A stretch of 39,845 nucleotides of DNA from an uncultured Verrucomicrobiota bacterium (GCA_903854655.1 CAINXC010000364.1:1-39845), one strand, 5' to 3'. Positions 1 through 8,159 are shown, counted from the first letter of the stretch. Notes: generated by a model from the letters alone, not told the origin. Program-made: numbers and translations.

Positions 1-1
1 C

Positions 2-1438
2 ACCACCTCGGACTGGATGGAGCTGGAAAAGCAGCGCGGCATTTCCGTGAGCTCCACGGTGCTGCAATTCGAGTACAAGGGCGCGGTGGTGAACCTGCTG
101 GACACCCCCGGCCATAAGGACTTCAGCGAGGACACCTACCGCGTGCTCACCGCCGTGGATGCCGCCATCATGGTGATCGACGCCGGCAAGGGCATCGAAA
201 CCCAGACGCGCAAACTGTTCGAAGTCTGCCGCCGCCGCGGCGTGCCGATCTTCACCTTCATGAACAAGCTGGACCGCCCCGCCCGCGAGCCGCTCACGCT
301 CATGGACGAGCTGGAAACCGTGCTCGGCATCGGCGCCTGCGCCATGAACTGGCCGCTGGGCCTGGGCCAGCAGTTTCGCGGCGTGTACGACCGGCTGAAA
401 AAGGAGGTGCATCTGTTCGAGCGCACCGTCCACGGCGCTTACCGCGCCCCGGAGAAAGTCGGCGGCCTGCATGATGATTTCGTCAAGAAGCACACCGTCG
501 AGGAAGCGCTCGAACAGGCCGTGCTGGAGCTGGAAATGCTCGATGGCGCGGGCCATGACTTCGACCGCGCCAAGGTGGAGCGCGGCGAATTGACGCCCGT
601 GTTCTTCGGCAGCGCCAGCAACAACTTCGGCGTGCAGCTCCTCCTTGATGGTTTCCTCGACCTCGCGCCGCCGCCCAAGCCGCGCATCGCCGGCGACCGC
701 ATCGTCGAGCCCAACGAGGACCTGTTCTCCGGCTTCGTCTTCAAGATCCAGGCGAACATGGACCCCCGCCACCGCGACCGCATGAGCTACGTGCGCATCG
801 TCAGCGGCAAGTTCGAGCGCGACATGCAGGCGATCAACACCCGCACCGGCAAAAGCGTGCGCCTCGCGAACTCGCAGAAGCTCTTCGCCCAGGACCGCGA
901 GACCGTGAACGAGGCCTACGCGGGCGACGTCGTCGGCATCGTCGGCAACTACGATTTCGGCATCGGCGACACGCTGAGCACGGATGCGAAGCTGAAGTTC
1001 GACGAGATCCCGCGCTTCGCCCCGGAAGTCTTCGCCTACCTGCACAACCCCAGCACCGCCAAGTACAAGCGTTTCCGCGACGGCCTGGAGCAGTTGCTCA
1101 GCGAGGGTGTGGTGCAGCAGTTCCAGATGCCGCTCAGCGCCACACGCATCCCCTTGTTAGGCGCGGTGGGCCCCCTGCAGTTTGAAGTCGTGCAGTTCCG
1201 TCTCACCACCGAGTACAACGCCGAGTGCCAGATCGAGAACGCCCCCTACACCGTCCTGCGCTGGATCAAGGCCCCCGAAGGCGTCGCCGTCCCCGAAGGC
1301 ATCATGCTCGGCTCCGGCACCATGCTCGCGCAGGACATGGAGGACCGCTGGGTGCTCCTCTGCGGCGACTCCTGGGCCCTGCGCTACTTCGAGCAGCGCA
1401 ATCCCGGCGTCGAGCTTTCAGAGCTGCCGTTCAAGTAG
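2..1438 (+). CDS. prfC: Peptide chain release factor 3 (RF3), 5'-truncated by window edge
   Basis: RF3 is the cytoplasmic translational GTPase that recycles RF1 and RF2 from the ribosome after termination. The reading frame is open from base 2 (TTSDWMELEKQRGIS), so the ATG at 17 is internal and the true start lies before the window. About 479 residues are visible against roughly 525-530 in the family. The missing part holds the P-loop (G1). Visible motifs are the switch I region (EKQRGISVSS), G3 DTPGHKDFSED and G4 NKLD followed by RPAREP, which is typical of RF3 rather than EF-G. The C-terminal RF3 domain is complete (for example GAVGPLQFEV) and ends PFK-stop. The gene is followed by a palindromic repeat and nothing co-directional for about 480 bases, so it is probably the end of its transcript. 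The call is very secure. Confidence 0.97.
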   Translation, partial: TTSDWMELEKQRGISVSSTVLQFEYKGAVVNLLDTPGHKDFSEDTYRVLTAVDAAIMVIDAGKGIETQTRKLFEVCRRRGVPIFTFMNKLDRPAREPLTLMDELETVLGIGACAMNWPLGLGQQFRGVYDRLKKEVHLFERTVHGAYRAPEKVGGLHDDFVKKHTVEEALEQAVLELEMLDGAGHDFDRAKVERGELTPVFFGSASNNFGVQLLLDGFLDLAPPPKPRIAGDRIVEPNEDLFSGFVFKIQANMDPRHRDRMSYVRIVSGKFERDMQAINTRTGKSVRLANSQKLFAQDRETVNEAYAGDVVGIVGNYDFGIGDTLSTDAKLKFDEIPRFAPEVFAYLHNPSTAKYKRFRDGLEQLLSEGVVQQFQMPLSATRIPLLGAVGPLQFEVVQFRLTTEYNAECQIENAPYTVLRWIKAPEGVAVPEGIMLGSGTMLAQDMEDRWVLLCGDSWALRYFEQRNPGVELSELPFK

Positions 1439-1464
1439 GGGGCGCAGCCCCGTGCCGTGCCTCT

Positions 1465-1563
1465 CTGATGGCGGGACGCCATCCCTCCTTGGATCAAGGA
1501 CACCGCCAAATCCATCGCGCTGAACTTCCCACGATCCAAGGAGTGACGGCGTCCCGCCGTCAG
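1465..1563. repeat. Paired palindromic repeat (REP/BIME-like), family A
   Basis: Two 31-base arms, 1465-1495 and 1533-1563, are inverted copies with three mismatches, separated by 37 bases. Each arm carries its own small hairpin: GATGGCG/CGCCATC on the left and GACGGCG/CGCCGTC on the right. The difference between arms at the T:A versus C:G pair is compensatory, so the stem is kept although the sequence changes. A third, single copy lies at 25977-26004. It sits just after prfC and may also serve as a transcript-end structure, although no T-run follows. This layout resembles REP/BIME elements, and no transposase is visible here. Confidence 0.75.
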
Positions 1564-1840
1564 GCTCCCGCTGTGACCACCTAACAAGGATTGATTTCTC
1601 CCCAACCCCGTCTCAAAGCGCCTCACCACCGCAGCGCCATTTCGGCGGCTCCCTTCTCACCACTTCCGCCCCTTCATCAGCCCCAAGCGGGGCGAAAGAT
1701 GCCAGCCCAGGTCGCTGCGAGCTTCCAGCCAGCGAGGCCTGGGTCCCCGGCCCCGCGATCCAGGCGCGAACCGAGCACCTCTCATCGCCCACGCGCTCTC
1801 GTTGATTGTGCAGATGACCCCAATGCTTCTAGCGTCGGAC

Positions 1841-1846
1841 TAGACT
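1841..1846 (+). promoter_or_regulatory. Candidate -10 element (TAGACT)
   Basis: TAGACT in the context ACTAGACTC lies 75 bases before the ATG at 1921. The same nine bases occur upstream of the genes at 10173 and 19326, each time in a gap on the coding strand. No good -35 hexamer is visible at this copy. It is the best visible promoter candidate for the sigma-factor operon, but the evidence is recurrence only. Confidence 0.4.
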
Positions 1847-1920
1847 CAATCTCCACGTTTGTGGCGTCTCGTGGTAATCTCTTTGACGGATTTTGCACCC
1901 GTCGTCGTGTTCCGGATACT

Positions 1921-2829
1921 ATGAAAACCAGCCGTTCCCTCTCCGCATGCCTGCTCACACTAGTCACTTTGCCCGTCCTGGCCTTCTCTCAGGATGTGAA
2001 AGAAGACGCGCCGGCGACCGCGGCCGCCACGCAACCGCGGGTCATTGATACGATCGACACCAAGAACCTCACGTTCGGAGAACTCATCGACCTGCTGCGC
2101 AAGGAAAGCGGCGAGAACTTCAACATCGTAATGCAACCGGGGCTGGAAGACGAAAAGGTGCCGCAAATCGTGATGCGCCATGTGACCGTCGAGGGTGCGT
2201 TGGAGTTGACCACCTGTGTCGCCGGGCTGTTCGCGAATTGCACGACCCGTGGTGGCAACGAGGTCTGGACTGTAACGGGGCCGACTGACACTACAGCGGG
2301 CGACAATATCTGTCGCATCTTCAAAGCCAGCACGAATGAAACGCTGGCCCAGCCCCAGTTGGGCCAGTTGCTCGCGAACATCTCCGACGCTGCCCAACAA
2401 GCCTGCAAAGTGAAGGCGAGGGCGCAGGGGTTCCCCTGGAAGAGAGAGCCCATCATCGAAGCACACCCAGGCACGGGCATCTTGATTGTGGCCGGCCAGG
2501 AAAGCGATGTGCAAGTCGTGGGGCAGATTATCCAGGTGATGGGTGGCGAAGCAGTCCCGCTAACGAGAGGCGTGTCTCCGGCGTACGACAACAACACCCC
2601 TGACCCGACATCAGGCAGGACCACGAGTTTGATCAGCCCGGTCGTCATGAAAGCCAAGGACGGCACGGTCACCGAGGTCGATCCCGTCATATCAGGCAGT
2701 GGCCCGCTTTCGAGAGTGGAGGACACGCGAAAGCTACTCGAGGCGACGCGCGACAAGGTGAAAAACCTGGAAAAACAACTCGAGCTGCTCAGCAAGCAGC
2801 AGCCGCCCACACCGCCCAAAGCGAAATGA
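1921..2829 (+). CDS. Exported protein with secretin/STN-like N domains
   Basis: The predicted protein has 302 residues. The ATG at 1921 is chosen because a signal peptide follows directly (MKTSRSLSACLLTLVTLPVL, cleavage near AFS-QD); the frame stays open further upstream but without a credible start. Residues about 45-115 fit the STN/secretin N0 pattern (NLTFGELIDLLRK, then a conserved VTVEGALELTT helix). Residues about 165-205 resemble a second secretin-type N domain (GTGILIVAGQESDVQVVGQI). A likely coiled coil (LEATRDKVKNLEKQLELL) and a Pro/Lys tail follow. There is no secretin pore domain and no TonB-dependent barrel, so this is a free-standing periplasmic N-domain protein. Its last codon overlaps the start of the ECF sigma gene by four bases (ATGA). 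STN domains are known to signal to FecR/FecI pairs, so a sensing role is plausible but inferred. Confidence 0.7.
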   Translation: MKTSRSLSACLLTLVTLPVLAFSQDVKEDAPATAAATQPRVIDTIDTKNLTFGELIDLLRKESGENFNIVMQPGLEDEKVPQIVMRHVTVEGALELTTCVAGLFANCTTRGGNEVWTVTGPTDTTAGDNICRIFKASTNETLAQPQLGQLLANISDAAQQACKVKARAQGFPWKREPIIEAHPGTGILIVAGQESDVQVVGQIIQVMGGEAVPLTRGVSPAYDNNTPDPTSGRTTSLISPVVMKAKDGTVTEVDPVISGSGPLSRVEDTRKLLEATRDKVKNLEKQLELLSKQQPPTPPKAK

Positions 2830-3434
2830 GGGAACTTTCCACCAGCGAAAGCATTTTGCCCATGCCTCATCGCATCGCGGAGGTCCTTCCGGCGTCGCCT
2901 CTCGCCACCCTCAGCCAGCGCATGGCGGCGGGCGACGAAGCGGCCTTTGCAGAATGGCATGAAATCTATGCGACACGGCTTTTTCGCTACGTGCTCGTGC
3001 TGCAACGCGGCGATGAACACAGCGCCGCCGACGTGCTCCAGGAGACACTCTTGCGCGTGGCGCGCCATATACGTCGCTTCGACGAGGAGCGCGCTTTCTG
3101 GGATTGGCTGGCGAAACTGGCCCGCAGCGCGGCGGCGGATCATGGACGCAAGCGGAGCCGTTACCTGCGCTTCCTCGACCTCTTTCGCTCGCAGCCTCCC
3201 GCGCCGGCCCCACCGGACCTCGAGACGCTGGCCGCCGCGCTGGACGCCGCGCTCGACCAGCTTCCCGAGGCGGAAGCGGCACTGCTGCGCGCCAAATATC
3301 ACGACAATCTCAGCCAGCGCGATCTCGCCGCGCGCCTGGCGATCAGCGAAGAGGCGCTCGAATCCCGCATGCGGCGCGCGCACGCGGCGCTCCGCACCCG
3401 CGCCTTCCAAATCCTCCACGAGCATCAGCCATGA
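2826..3434 (+). CDS. ECF-type RNA polymerase sigma factor
   Basis: This 202-residue protein has the two-domain layout of ECF sigma factors. Sigma region 2 covers about residues 35-105, including the region 2.2-like segment DVLQETLLRVARHI and FWDWLAKLARSAAAD. Region 4 covers about 138-190, with LDQLPEAEAALLRAKY and a helix-turn-helix (LSQRDLAARLAISEEALESR). A short linker rich in Pro and Ala joins them. The start at 2826 overlaps the preceding stop (ATGA) and its own stop overlaps the next start in the same way, so all three genes are probably translationally coupled. In-frame ATGs a little downstream (for example before PHRIAEV) are alternative starts. The sigma-70 family call is firm. The regulon is unknown. 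Confidence 0.9.
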   Translation: MRELSTSESILPMPHRIAEVLPASPLATLSQRMAAGDEAAFAEWHEIYATRLFRYVLVLQRGDEHSAADVLQETLLRVARHIRRFDEERAFWDWLAKLARSAAADHGRKRSRYLRFLDLFRSQPPAPAPPDLETLAAALDAALDQLPEAEAALLRAKYHDNLSQRDLAARLAISEEALESRMRRAHAALRTRAFQILHEHQP

Positions 3435-3901
3435 AACATCACGACCTTTGGAACGATTCGCTCGATGAAGCGATGCCCCGTGACCTCGCGGCGACGTCGC
3501 TCAAGGCCATGCAAAGTGCGGCGCGTGGCAGGAAACGGAGGCGTCGGATCGCCGGTGCCGCCCTTCTGGGCCTGGCCTGCGCCGCCGGGGCTCTGGTCTT
3601 TTGGCCGAGCCCGCGCACCCAACAGCCGAGGCCCCCAGCCGTGGTGATCGCCGCGAGTACCCCAGCTTTGCCGGTGCGTTATCTCAGAGATGACGAGCTC
3701 ATCGAGCATCTGAATGCCGCCGGCTATGGCATCGCCATCACGCAGAATGGCGGTCACGAACGAGTGCTGCTCGTCCCGCATGCGGTGAGAATCCGTCCCA
3801 AGCCGCCGTTAGAGCATAGTCTGCGCTTGGCCACAGCGGGTGCGGAAGGCGGAAGAGGCCATTTAACATATCCTCCAAGGACCAAAATCCGCCGCCCTTG
3901 A
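3431..3901 (+). CDS. Single-pass membrane protein, candidate anti-sigma partner
   Basis: The predicted protein has 156 residues. The start at 3431 overlaps the sigma-factor stop (ATGA). The first about 38 residues are cytoplasmic in character (MKHHDLWNDSLDEAMP...) and end in a very basic run (RGRKRRRR). One transmembrane helix follows (about 39-58, AGAALLGLACAAGALVFW), then a periplasmic part containing DDELIEHLNAAGYGIAI. The position directly after an ECF sigma gene and the single-pass topology fit an anti-sigma factor. The N-terminal part is too short for a zinc anti-sigma domain and lacks the HxxxCxxC motif, so family membership cannot be shown. The C-terminal tail (after about residue 125) is low in recognisable structure. 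Confidence 0.65.
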   Translation: MKHHDLWNDSLDEAMPRDLAATSLKAMQSAARGRKRRRRIAGAALLGLACAAGALVFWPSPRTQQPRPPAVVIAASTPALPVRYLRDDELIEHLNAAGYGIAITQNGGHERVLLVPHAVRIRPKPPLEHSLRLATAGAEGGRGHLTYPPRTKIRRP

Positions 3902-4017
3902 GGGGTCTATCACACACATCTTATGAGATCGGAATCATGAGTTTGCCCATCACCGATTGGAGTCTCGTCACCGTTGCCGATGCTTCTGACCCAATGCCAA
4001 GCACCACACCACAAGCC

Positions 4018-5172
4018 ATGAACTTCGATCTCCTCTTCTGTAAGCTCAACTCCACCGCACGACGCCTGCGCTCCGTATTATTCCCGGCTGTGATCGTACT
4101 GCTGCACCTCGCTGCGTCGTCTGCGAAGGCTCTCGATTGGGGAGTGAACATTCACGATGGCGGCAGCGATCCGGGGACGATGGCGAGTCGGCTTGCCGAG
4201 CGGAATCTGAAATCGGTTCGCATGGACCTCTTTGGAAACGATCCGGTCCACCTGGCGAAGTTCCGGCGCGCAGCCGCCGCATTCAACGCGAAGGGCATCA
4301 AGATCCAGGCGGTGATCTTCACCGACTTCTCTGCCAGACAACGACGCAATCAGGATCTGGCCGCAGATCCGGCGGAGGTGGAACAAACCGCCTACAAGCA
4401 GACCCGCAGCCAGGTGGAAGCGACGAAGGATCTCCTCCATGACTATGAGCTGGCAAACGAGACCACCCTGGGAACCCCTCATATTCTGGCCGACGGGGCT
4501 ACGGGCCAGAAAGCCACGGATTTCGACACTCCGCCCGGCCGCCTGCAAGCGGCGGTCCTGAGAGGGATGGCGAAAGCGGTCCATGATGTCGGGACCTCGT
4601 CCGGGCTCCCCCTCCGGGTCATCCTGGGCACCGTGAACCGCCATTGGGGGTTTCTCGCCTTCATGCAGCAGCAGGGCGTCCTGTTCGATGTGATCGGCTA
4701 CCATATCTATCCAATGGAGCAACACCAGCCGCTCGATCGAGACCCCTGGTTCGGCCCCGGCGGGCTGCTGGGGCAGCTGGCGCTGTTCAACAAACCGGTC
4801 ACCATCAATGAGTTCAACGCTGGTGAGATATACTCCGGTACTCCGGGCCACAAAGGCGCGGATTACCTCAATCACACCGGCGACCCCGTCACCGAGAAAG
4901 GTTTCAAGTGCCTCGACAAGCACCTCAAGGAGATACTTCGCCAAAGCGCCGCCAAAGTCGAATCGATCCTCCTTTACGAAGTGACGGATGAATCGCACAA
5001 GCCGCCGCCTGAAAACCGTTTTGGCCTTTACCATGATGCCGGCTTGCAGCAGCCCAAGATCAGCCTCCTGCTGGTCACCTCCTACGCAGGCGGAACCCTG
5101 TCACCAGCCGAGAGGCATGAGCTGACCACCCGCGGCATCGGGATCGTCGTGGCGCCCGCCTTTCCCCGATAA
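4018..5172 (+). CDS. Exported clan GH-A-like glycosidase (TIM barrel)
   Basis: The predicted protein has 384 residues from ATG 4018. That start puts a signal-like segment near the N-terminus (RRLRSVLFPAVIVLLHLAAS, cleavage near AKA-LDWG). Earlier in-frame starts exist at ATG 3937 and TTG 3898, the latter overlapping the upstream TGA. The mature part begins LDWGVNIHDGG and has the alternating layout of a (beta/alpha)8 barrel. YELANE places a candidate acid/base Glu at about residue 148, and VTINEFN places a candidate nucleophile Glu at about 265, matching the NE and E pair of clan GH-A. IGYHIYP between them is also typical. I cannot assign a GH family or substrate. It may be the last gene of the sigma operon or separately expressed. 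Confidence 0.6.
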   Translation: MNFDLLFCKLNSTARRLRSVLFPAVIVLLHLAASSAKALDWGVNIHDGGSDPGTMASRLAERNLKSVRMDLFGNDPVHLAKFRRAAAAFNAKGIKIQAVIFTDFSARQRRNQDLAADPAEVEQTAYKQTRSQVEATKDLLHDYELANETTLGTPHILADGATGQKATDFDTPPGRLQAAVLRGMAKAVHDVGTSSGLPLRVILGTVNRHWGFLAFMQQQGVLFDVIGYHIYPMEQHQPLDRDPWFGPGGLLGQLALFNKPVTINEFNAGEIYSGTPGHKGADYLNHTGDPVTEKGFKCLDKHLKEILRQSAAKVESILLYEVTDESHKPPPENRFGLYHDAGLQQPKISLLLVTSYAGGTLSPAERHELTTRGIGIVVAPAFPR

Positions 5173-5510
5173 AGCGATTGCCCGCGCGAAAACCGGGGCA
5201 TTTTCCACCGCGAGAGATCGGAAAGACGCAAGAGCATCGGAGAGAGGCTTGGGAGCGCGGAGTTTCACTCCGCTTCTTCCTCTTCCTGAGCGGACTGCAA
5301 GTCCGCGCTCCCAGGTTGCCTGCCCCATCCGTGACATCTGCGTCATCTGCGGTGCAAATCTTCGCTCGCCGTCGCCACGGCAACGCTCCCAGGAGGCGAG
5401 GAGCTATCGCTGCCCAAGGCAGCGATCCGAGGTCAGTAAAGTAGTCATCACGCTCCGTCGTGATGAGCCCTGTGCCAGGCCGCCCCAACGAGCGAAATAG
5501 CCACTCCAAA
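5173..5510. other. Convergent intergenic region rich in palindromes
   Basis: This 338-base gap lies between two convergent genes and has no credible coding frame. It holds at least four stem-loops: a nested pair at 5250-5313, ATCGCTGCC/GGCAGCGAT at 5406-5426, and TCATCACG/CGTGATGA at 5445-5466. Bases about 5325-5360 (GACATCTGCGTCATCTGCGG) resemble a dispersed CTGCGTCATCTGCGG-type motif that I recall from intergenic DNA of several phyla; that recollection is unverified. The structures may end transcription from both sides. Confidence 0.55.
5250..5313. repeat. Nested palindromic element, family B
   Basis: Outer 12-base inverted arms TGGGAGCGCGGA (5250-5261) and TCCGCGCTCCCA (5302-5313) enclose two smaller hairpins: GCGGAGT-TTC-ACTCCGC (5257-5273) and GCGGACT-GCA-AGTCCGC (5290-5306). 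The two small stems differ by a compensatory change, G:C in the first against C:G in the second at the sixth pair. The arm sequence GGAGCGCGGA recurs at 26002-26011, next to a family A copy. Confidence 0.7.
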
Positions 5511-6371
5511 TTAGTTCCCTCCCGGCTTCGTGAGAAAGCCACTGTCTCCAAGCCACTCGGTAAGGCGCTGGGTCCAGTGGCTGATGGAGGAGAACTTGGA
5601 GCGGCCACCCATGCCGAAGCCGTGCGCACCGCGGGCGTAGAGATGCACTTCCACAGGAAGCTTGGCCTCTTCGTATTTGGCAAGCTGATCCAGCACAGGT
5701 TTCACGTGGCTCGTGTCGTCATTGGCCACGACAAAGAAAGCGGGTGGCGACCCGGCAGGGACGGGACCGGCGGGAACGCCGAGCGGGCCGGGATAGATCG
5801 AGATCTGAAAATCAGCACGGCTGCTGGCGCGGTCGATGGGATCGGCAGCTTTCGGGTCGCCTTCCGTGGGGCTGTAAACCACCATGGCCACGACTTCGCC
5901 ACCGGCGGAGAAGCCCATGATGCCGATGCGCTTCGGGTCGAGGTTCCACTCGGCGGCGCGGCTGCGAATCACGCGCATGGCGCGCTGCCCGTCCTGGCGC
6001 GGATGAATGTCGAGCGAGTAAGGCGAGCCTTCCTCGCGCGGCAGGCGATGCTTGAGCACGAAGCACGTCACGCCAAGGTCATTCAAGAGTTTCGAGGGCT
6101 CCACGCCTTCACCACCGAAGCCGAGCTGCCGATGGCCGCCGCCGGGGATCATGAGCACCGCGGCGCCGTTCGCCTTGTCCTTTGGCGCGGGAAAGACCGT
6201 GATGGAAGGATTGTTCACATGCGTGACCGAGGTGCCTTTGATGACCTCCGGCTCGTCGCGCAACGACTCAAAACCGGGGGCGCCCTTTTCCCAAAGGTGG
6301 ATGACAAGCGGCTCTTCGGCGCGCAAAGAAGCGAGAAGGGCAATCGGCAGGAGGAATGCGAAGCGTTTCAT
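5511..6371 (-). CDS. Exported alpha/beta hydrolase (acetylxylan esterase-like)
   Basis: The predicted protein has 286 residues from ATG 6371, which directly opens a signal peptide (MKRFAFLLPIALLASLRA, cleaved before EEP). A GTG at 6380 adds only three residues. The mature protein has the alpha/beta-hydrolase pattern: an oxyanion-loop MIPGGGHRQL near residue 75-85, the nucleophile elbow GFSAGG with Ser about 155, an acid in ANDDTSH at about 218-219, and the catalytic His in GAHGFGMGG at about 250. It resembles the exported esterases annotated as acetylxylan esterase or BD-FAE type that are common in polysaccharide degraders. The substrate is not deducible. It converges with the GH-A-like gene, so the two may act in related carbohydrate use, but they are not one operon. 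Confidence 0.85.
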   Translation of the reverse strand: MKRFAFLLPIALLASLRAEEPLVIHLWEKGAPGFESLRDEPEVIKGTSVTHVNNPSITVFPAPKDKANGAAVLMIPGGGHRQLGFGGEGVEPSKLLNDLGVTCFVLKHRLPREEGSPYSLDIHPRQDGQRAMRVIRSRAAEWNLDPKRIGIMGFSAGGEVVAMVVYSPTEGDPKAADPIDRASSRADFQISIYPGPLGVPAGPVPAGSPPAFFVVANDDTSHVKPVLDQLAKYEEAKLPVEVHLYARGAHGFGMGGRSKFSSISHWTQRLTEWLGDSGFLTKPGGN

Positions 6372-6730
6372 GGGGTGCACAGAATGGCTTTCGCAGGCAT
6401 CGGGTCAAGTCGTTGTAAAGCGCGCGAACTAAACAGGCCCGTTCCCGCCCTGCAACGTTGCAGGTGACGAGACTGCCGCGCTGGCCTGCGATGGGGCCAC
6501 GAGCTGAAGCTCATGACTACATTCTTCAGAAGGCAGCAGCAGCCCTAACGCCTCCCGCAACGAATCGGTAACGCCCAACCCGTTGCCGCCGCCTTTCCAC
6601 GCCCCCCCAACCAAGAACCAAGAACGAGGAACGACGAACCAAGAACTTCACCAAGCGTTTCTTGGCAGCGCCGTATTGCGCTCCATCTTGGCCGCACACT
6701 TGCTAGTCAGCCTGTCATCGAAGACCCATC
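6372..6730. other. Divergent intergenic region upstream of pyk
   Basis: These 359 bases separate two divergent genes and should hold both promoters. I see no convincing -35/-10 pair. Bases 6608-6650 contain an imperfect direct microrepeat built on AACCAAGAAC (three copies with variants). A short palindrome GAGCTGAAGCTC lies at about 6501-6512. No coding frame here has family resemblance. Confidence 0.4.
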
Positions 6731-8140
6731 ATGCGCAAAACCAAGATCCTCTGCACCCTCGGTCCGGCCACGGAAAGTCCTGAAGCCATTGCTTCCCTGA
6801 TCAAGGCGGGGGCGGACGTGATCCGTATCAACATGAGCCATGCGGCGCACGACTGGGTGGGCAAGGTGTACCAGAACGTGCGCACGGCGGCGGAAGGCGC
6901 GGGCCGCGAGGTCTCGGTGCTGATGGATCTCACCGGCCCCTCGATTCGCACCGGGGATCTGGAGACGCCCTGGCAATTGAAGCCGGGCGATCTGGTGGAG
7001 TTCCGCACCGTGCCTGAATCCCAGCCCACCATCGGCTATTCGGTGACCGTGAACTACCCGGAGCTGGCGCTGGACCTGAAGCGGGGCGACCTAATCAATG
7101 TGGACGGCGGCATGATTCAACTGCGCGTGACCGAGGTGGGCCCGCAGCGCGTGGTGGGCGAAGTGACGACCAAGGGCGAAATGAAGAGCCGCCGCCACAT
7201 CAACCTGCCCGGCGTGCCGGTGCGCCTGCCGCCCCTCACCGCCAAGGACTACGCGGATCTCGACCTGGGCGTGAAGCTGGGCGTGGACTACTTTGCCTTG
7301 AGTTTCGCCCGCGAGCCTGCTCATCTTCAGCACCTGCAGCTCCTGCTCGACCAGAAGGGCAGCAAGGCGCGCGTGATCGCCAAGGTGGAGAACCAGCAGG
7401 CCCTGGACAACCTCGACGCCCTGGTGATGGCCAGCGGCGGCATCATGGTGGCGCGCGGCGACCTGGGCAGCGAGTGCCCGATCGAGGACCTGCCCATCAT
7501 CCAGCGCAACATCGTCGAGCGCTGCTCCTACCACGGGCGCAAGGTCATCGTCGCCACCCAGATGCTGGAAAGCATGATCGAAAACCCGGTGCCCACCCGC
7601 GCCGAGGTGACCGACATCTTCAACGCCGTGATCGAGCAGGTGGACTGCGTGATGCTCAGCGGCGAAACCAGCGTGGGCCGCTACCCGGACGGCTGCGTGG
7701 AGGTGCTCGACCGTGTGATCACCCGCATCGAGCAGCGCTACCCCTCCGGGCGCTTCGCCAGCGACGCCCCGCTCAAGACCAACAAGCACAAGATGGTGAA
7801 GGCCTCCATCGTCCTGGCCAACAGCATCCAAGGCAGCAAGCTCATCGTCTTCACCCTGCGCGGTGTGGTGGCGCACCTGCTCGCGCACCAGCGCCCGGAG
7901 TTCGCCCCCATCTTCGCCTTCACGCCCAACCTGCACGTGAGCCGCGCTCTCACCACCGCGCGCGGCGTGCATCCTTTCGTGATGGAGTTCCCGGAGGGCA
8001 AGCCCGAGCTCACCATCGACAACGCCCTGGCCATCCTGCGCGAAAAAGGGCTCATCAAGCCCGGCGACCCCCTGGTGATCCTCAGCGACGCCCTCTACCA
8101 CGAGACCAACGTGGACGCCATCCTGCTGCGCGAGGCGTAA
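6731..8140 (+). CDS. pyk: Pyruvate kinase
   Basis: This cytoplasmic enzyme makes ATP and pyruvate from phosphoenolpyruvate at the end of glycolysis. It has 469 residues, the usual bacterial length. It opens KTKILCTLGPATES, and RINMSH follows near residue 35-40. The metal and substrate region is present (VIAKVENQQALDN, MVARGDLGSE), as are ATQMLESM and MLSGETSVGRYP, followed by a C-terminal domain. One departure is the loop MDLTGPSIRTG, where most pyruvate kinases read DTKGPEIRTG, so Lys-Gly-Pro-Glu becomes Thr-Gly-Pro-Ser. The rest of the active site is standard, so I call it functional with modest reservation. It lies apart from pgk-tpiA. Confidence 0.93.
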   Translation: MRKTKILCTLGPATESPEAIASLIKAGADVIRINMSHAAHDWVGKVYQNVRTAAEGAGREVSVLMDLTGPSIRTGDLETPWQLKPGDLVEFRTVPESQPTIGYSVTVNYPELALDLKRGDLINVDGGMIQLRVTEVGPQRVVGEVTTKGEMKSRRHINLPGVPVRLPPLTAKDYADLDLGVKLGVDYFALSFAREPAHLQHLQLLLDQKGSKARVIAKVENQQALDNLDALVMASGGIMVARGDLGSECPIEDLPIIQRNIVERCSYHGRKVIVATQMLESMIENPVPTRAEVTDIFNAVIEQVDCVMLSGETSVGRYPDGCVEVLDRVITRIEQRYPSGRFASDAPLKTNKHKMVKASIVLANSIQGSKLIVFTLRGVVAHLLAHQRPEFAPIFAFTPNLHVSRALTTARGVHPFVMEFPEGKPELTIDNALAILREKGLIKPGDPLVILSDALYHETNVDAILLREA

Positions 8141-8159
8141 TTGCCATGTGACAGCCCCC

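Noticed and set aside
3898-4017. TTG at 3898 as start of the GH-A-like gene, overlapping the upstream stop
   Set aside because: It would give a fourth coupled gene, but the extra 40 residues have no signal-peptide or domain character, while ATG 4018 places the hydrophobic signal near the N-terminus. It remains possible.
6608-6650. AACCAAGAAC microrepeats as a small CRISPR-like array
   Set aside because: Units are 10 bases or fewer with no spacers of regular length and no cas genes nearby. They look like simple-sequence drift.
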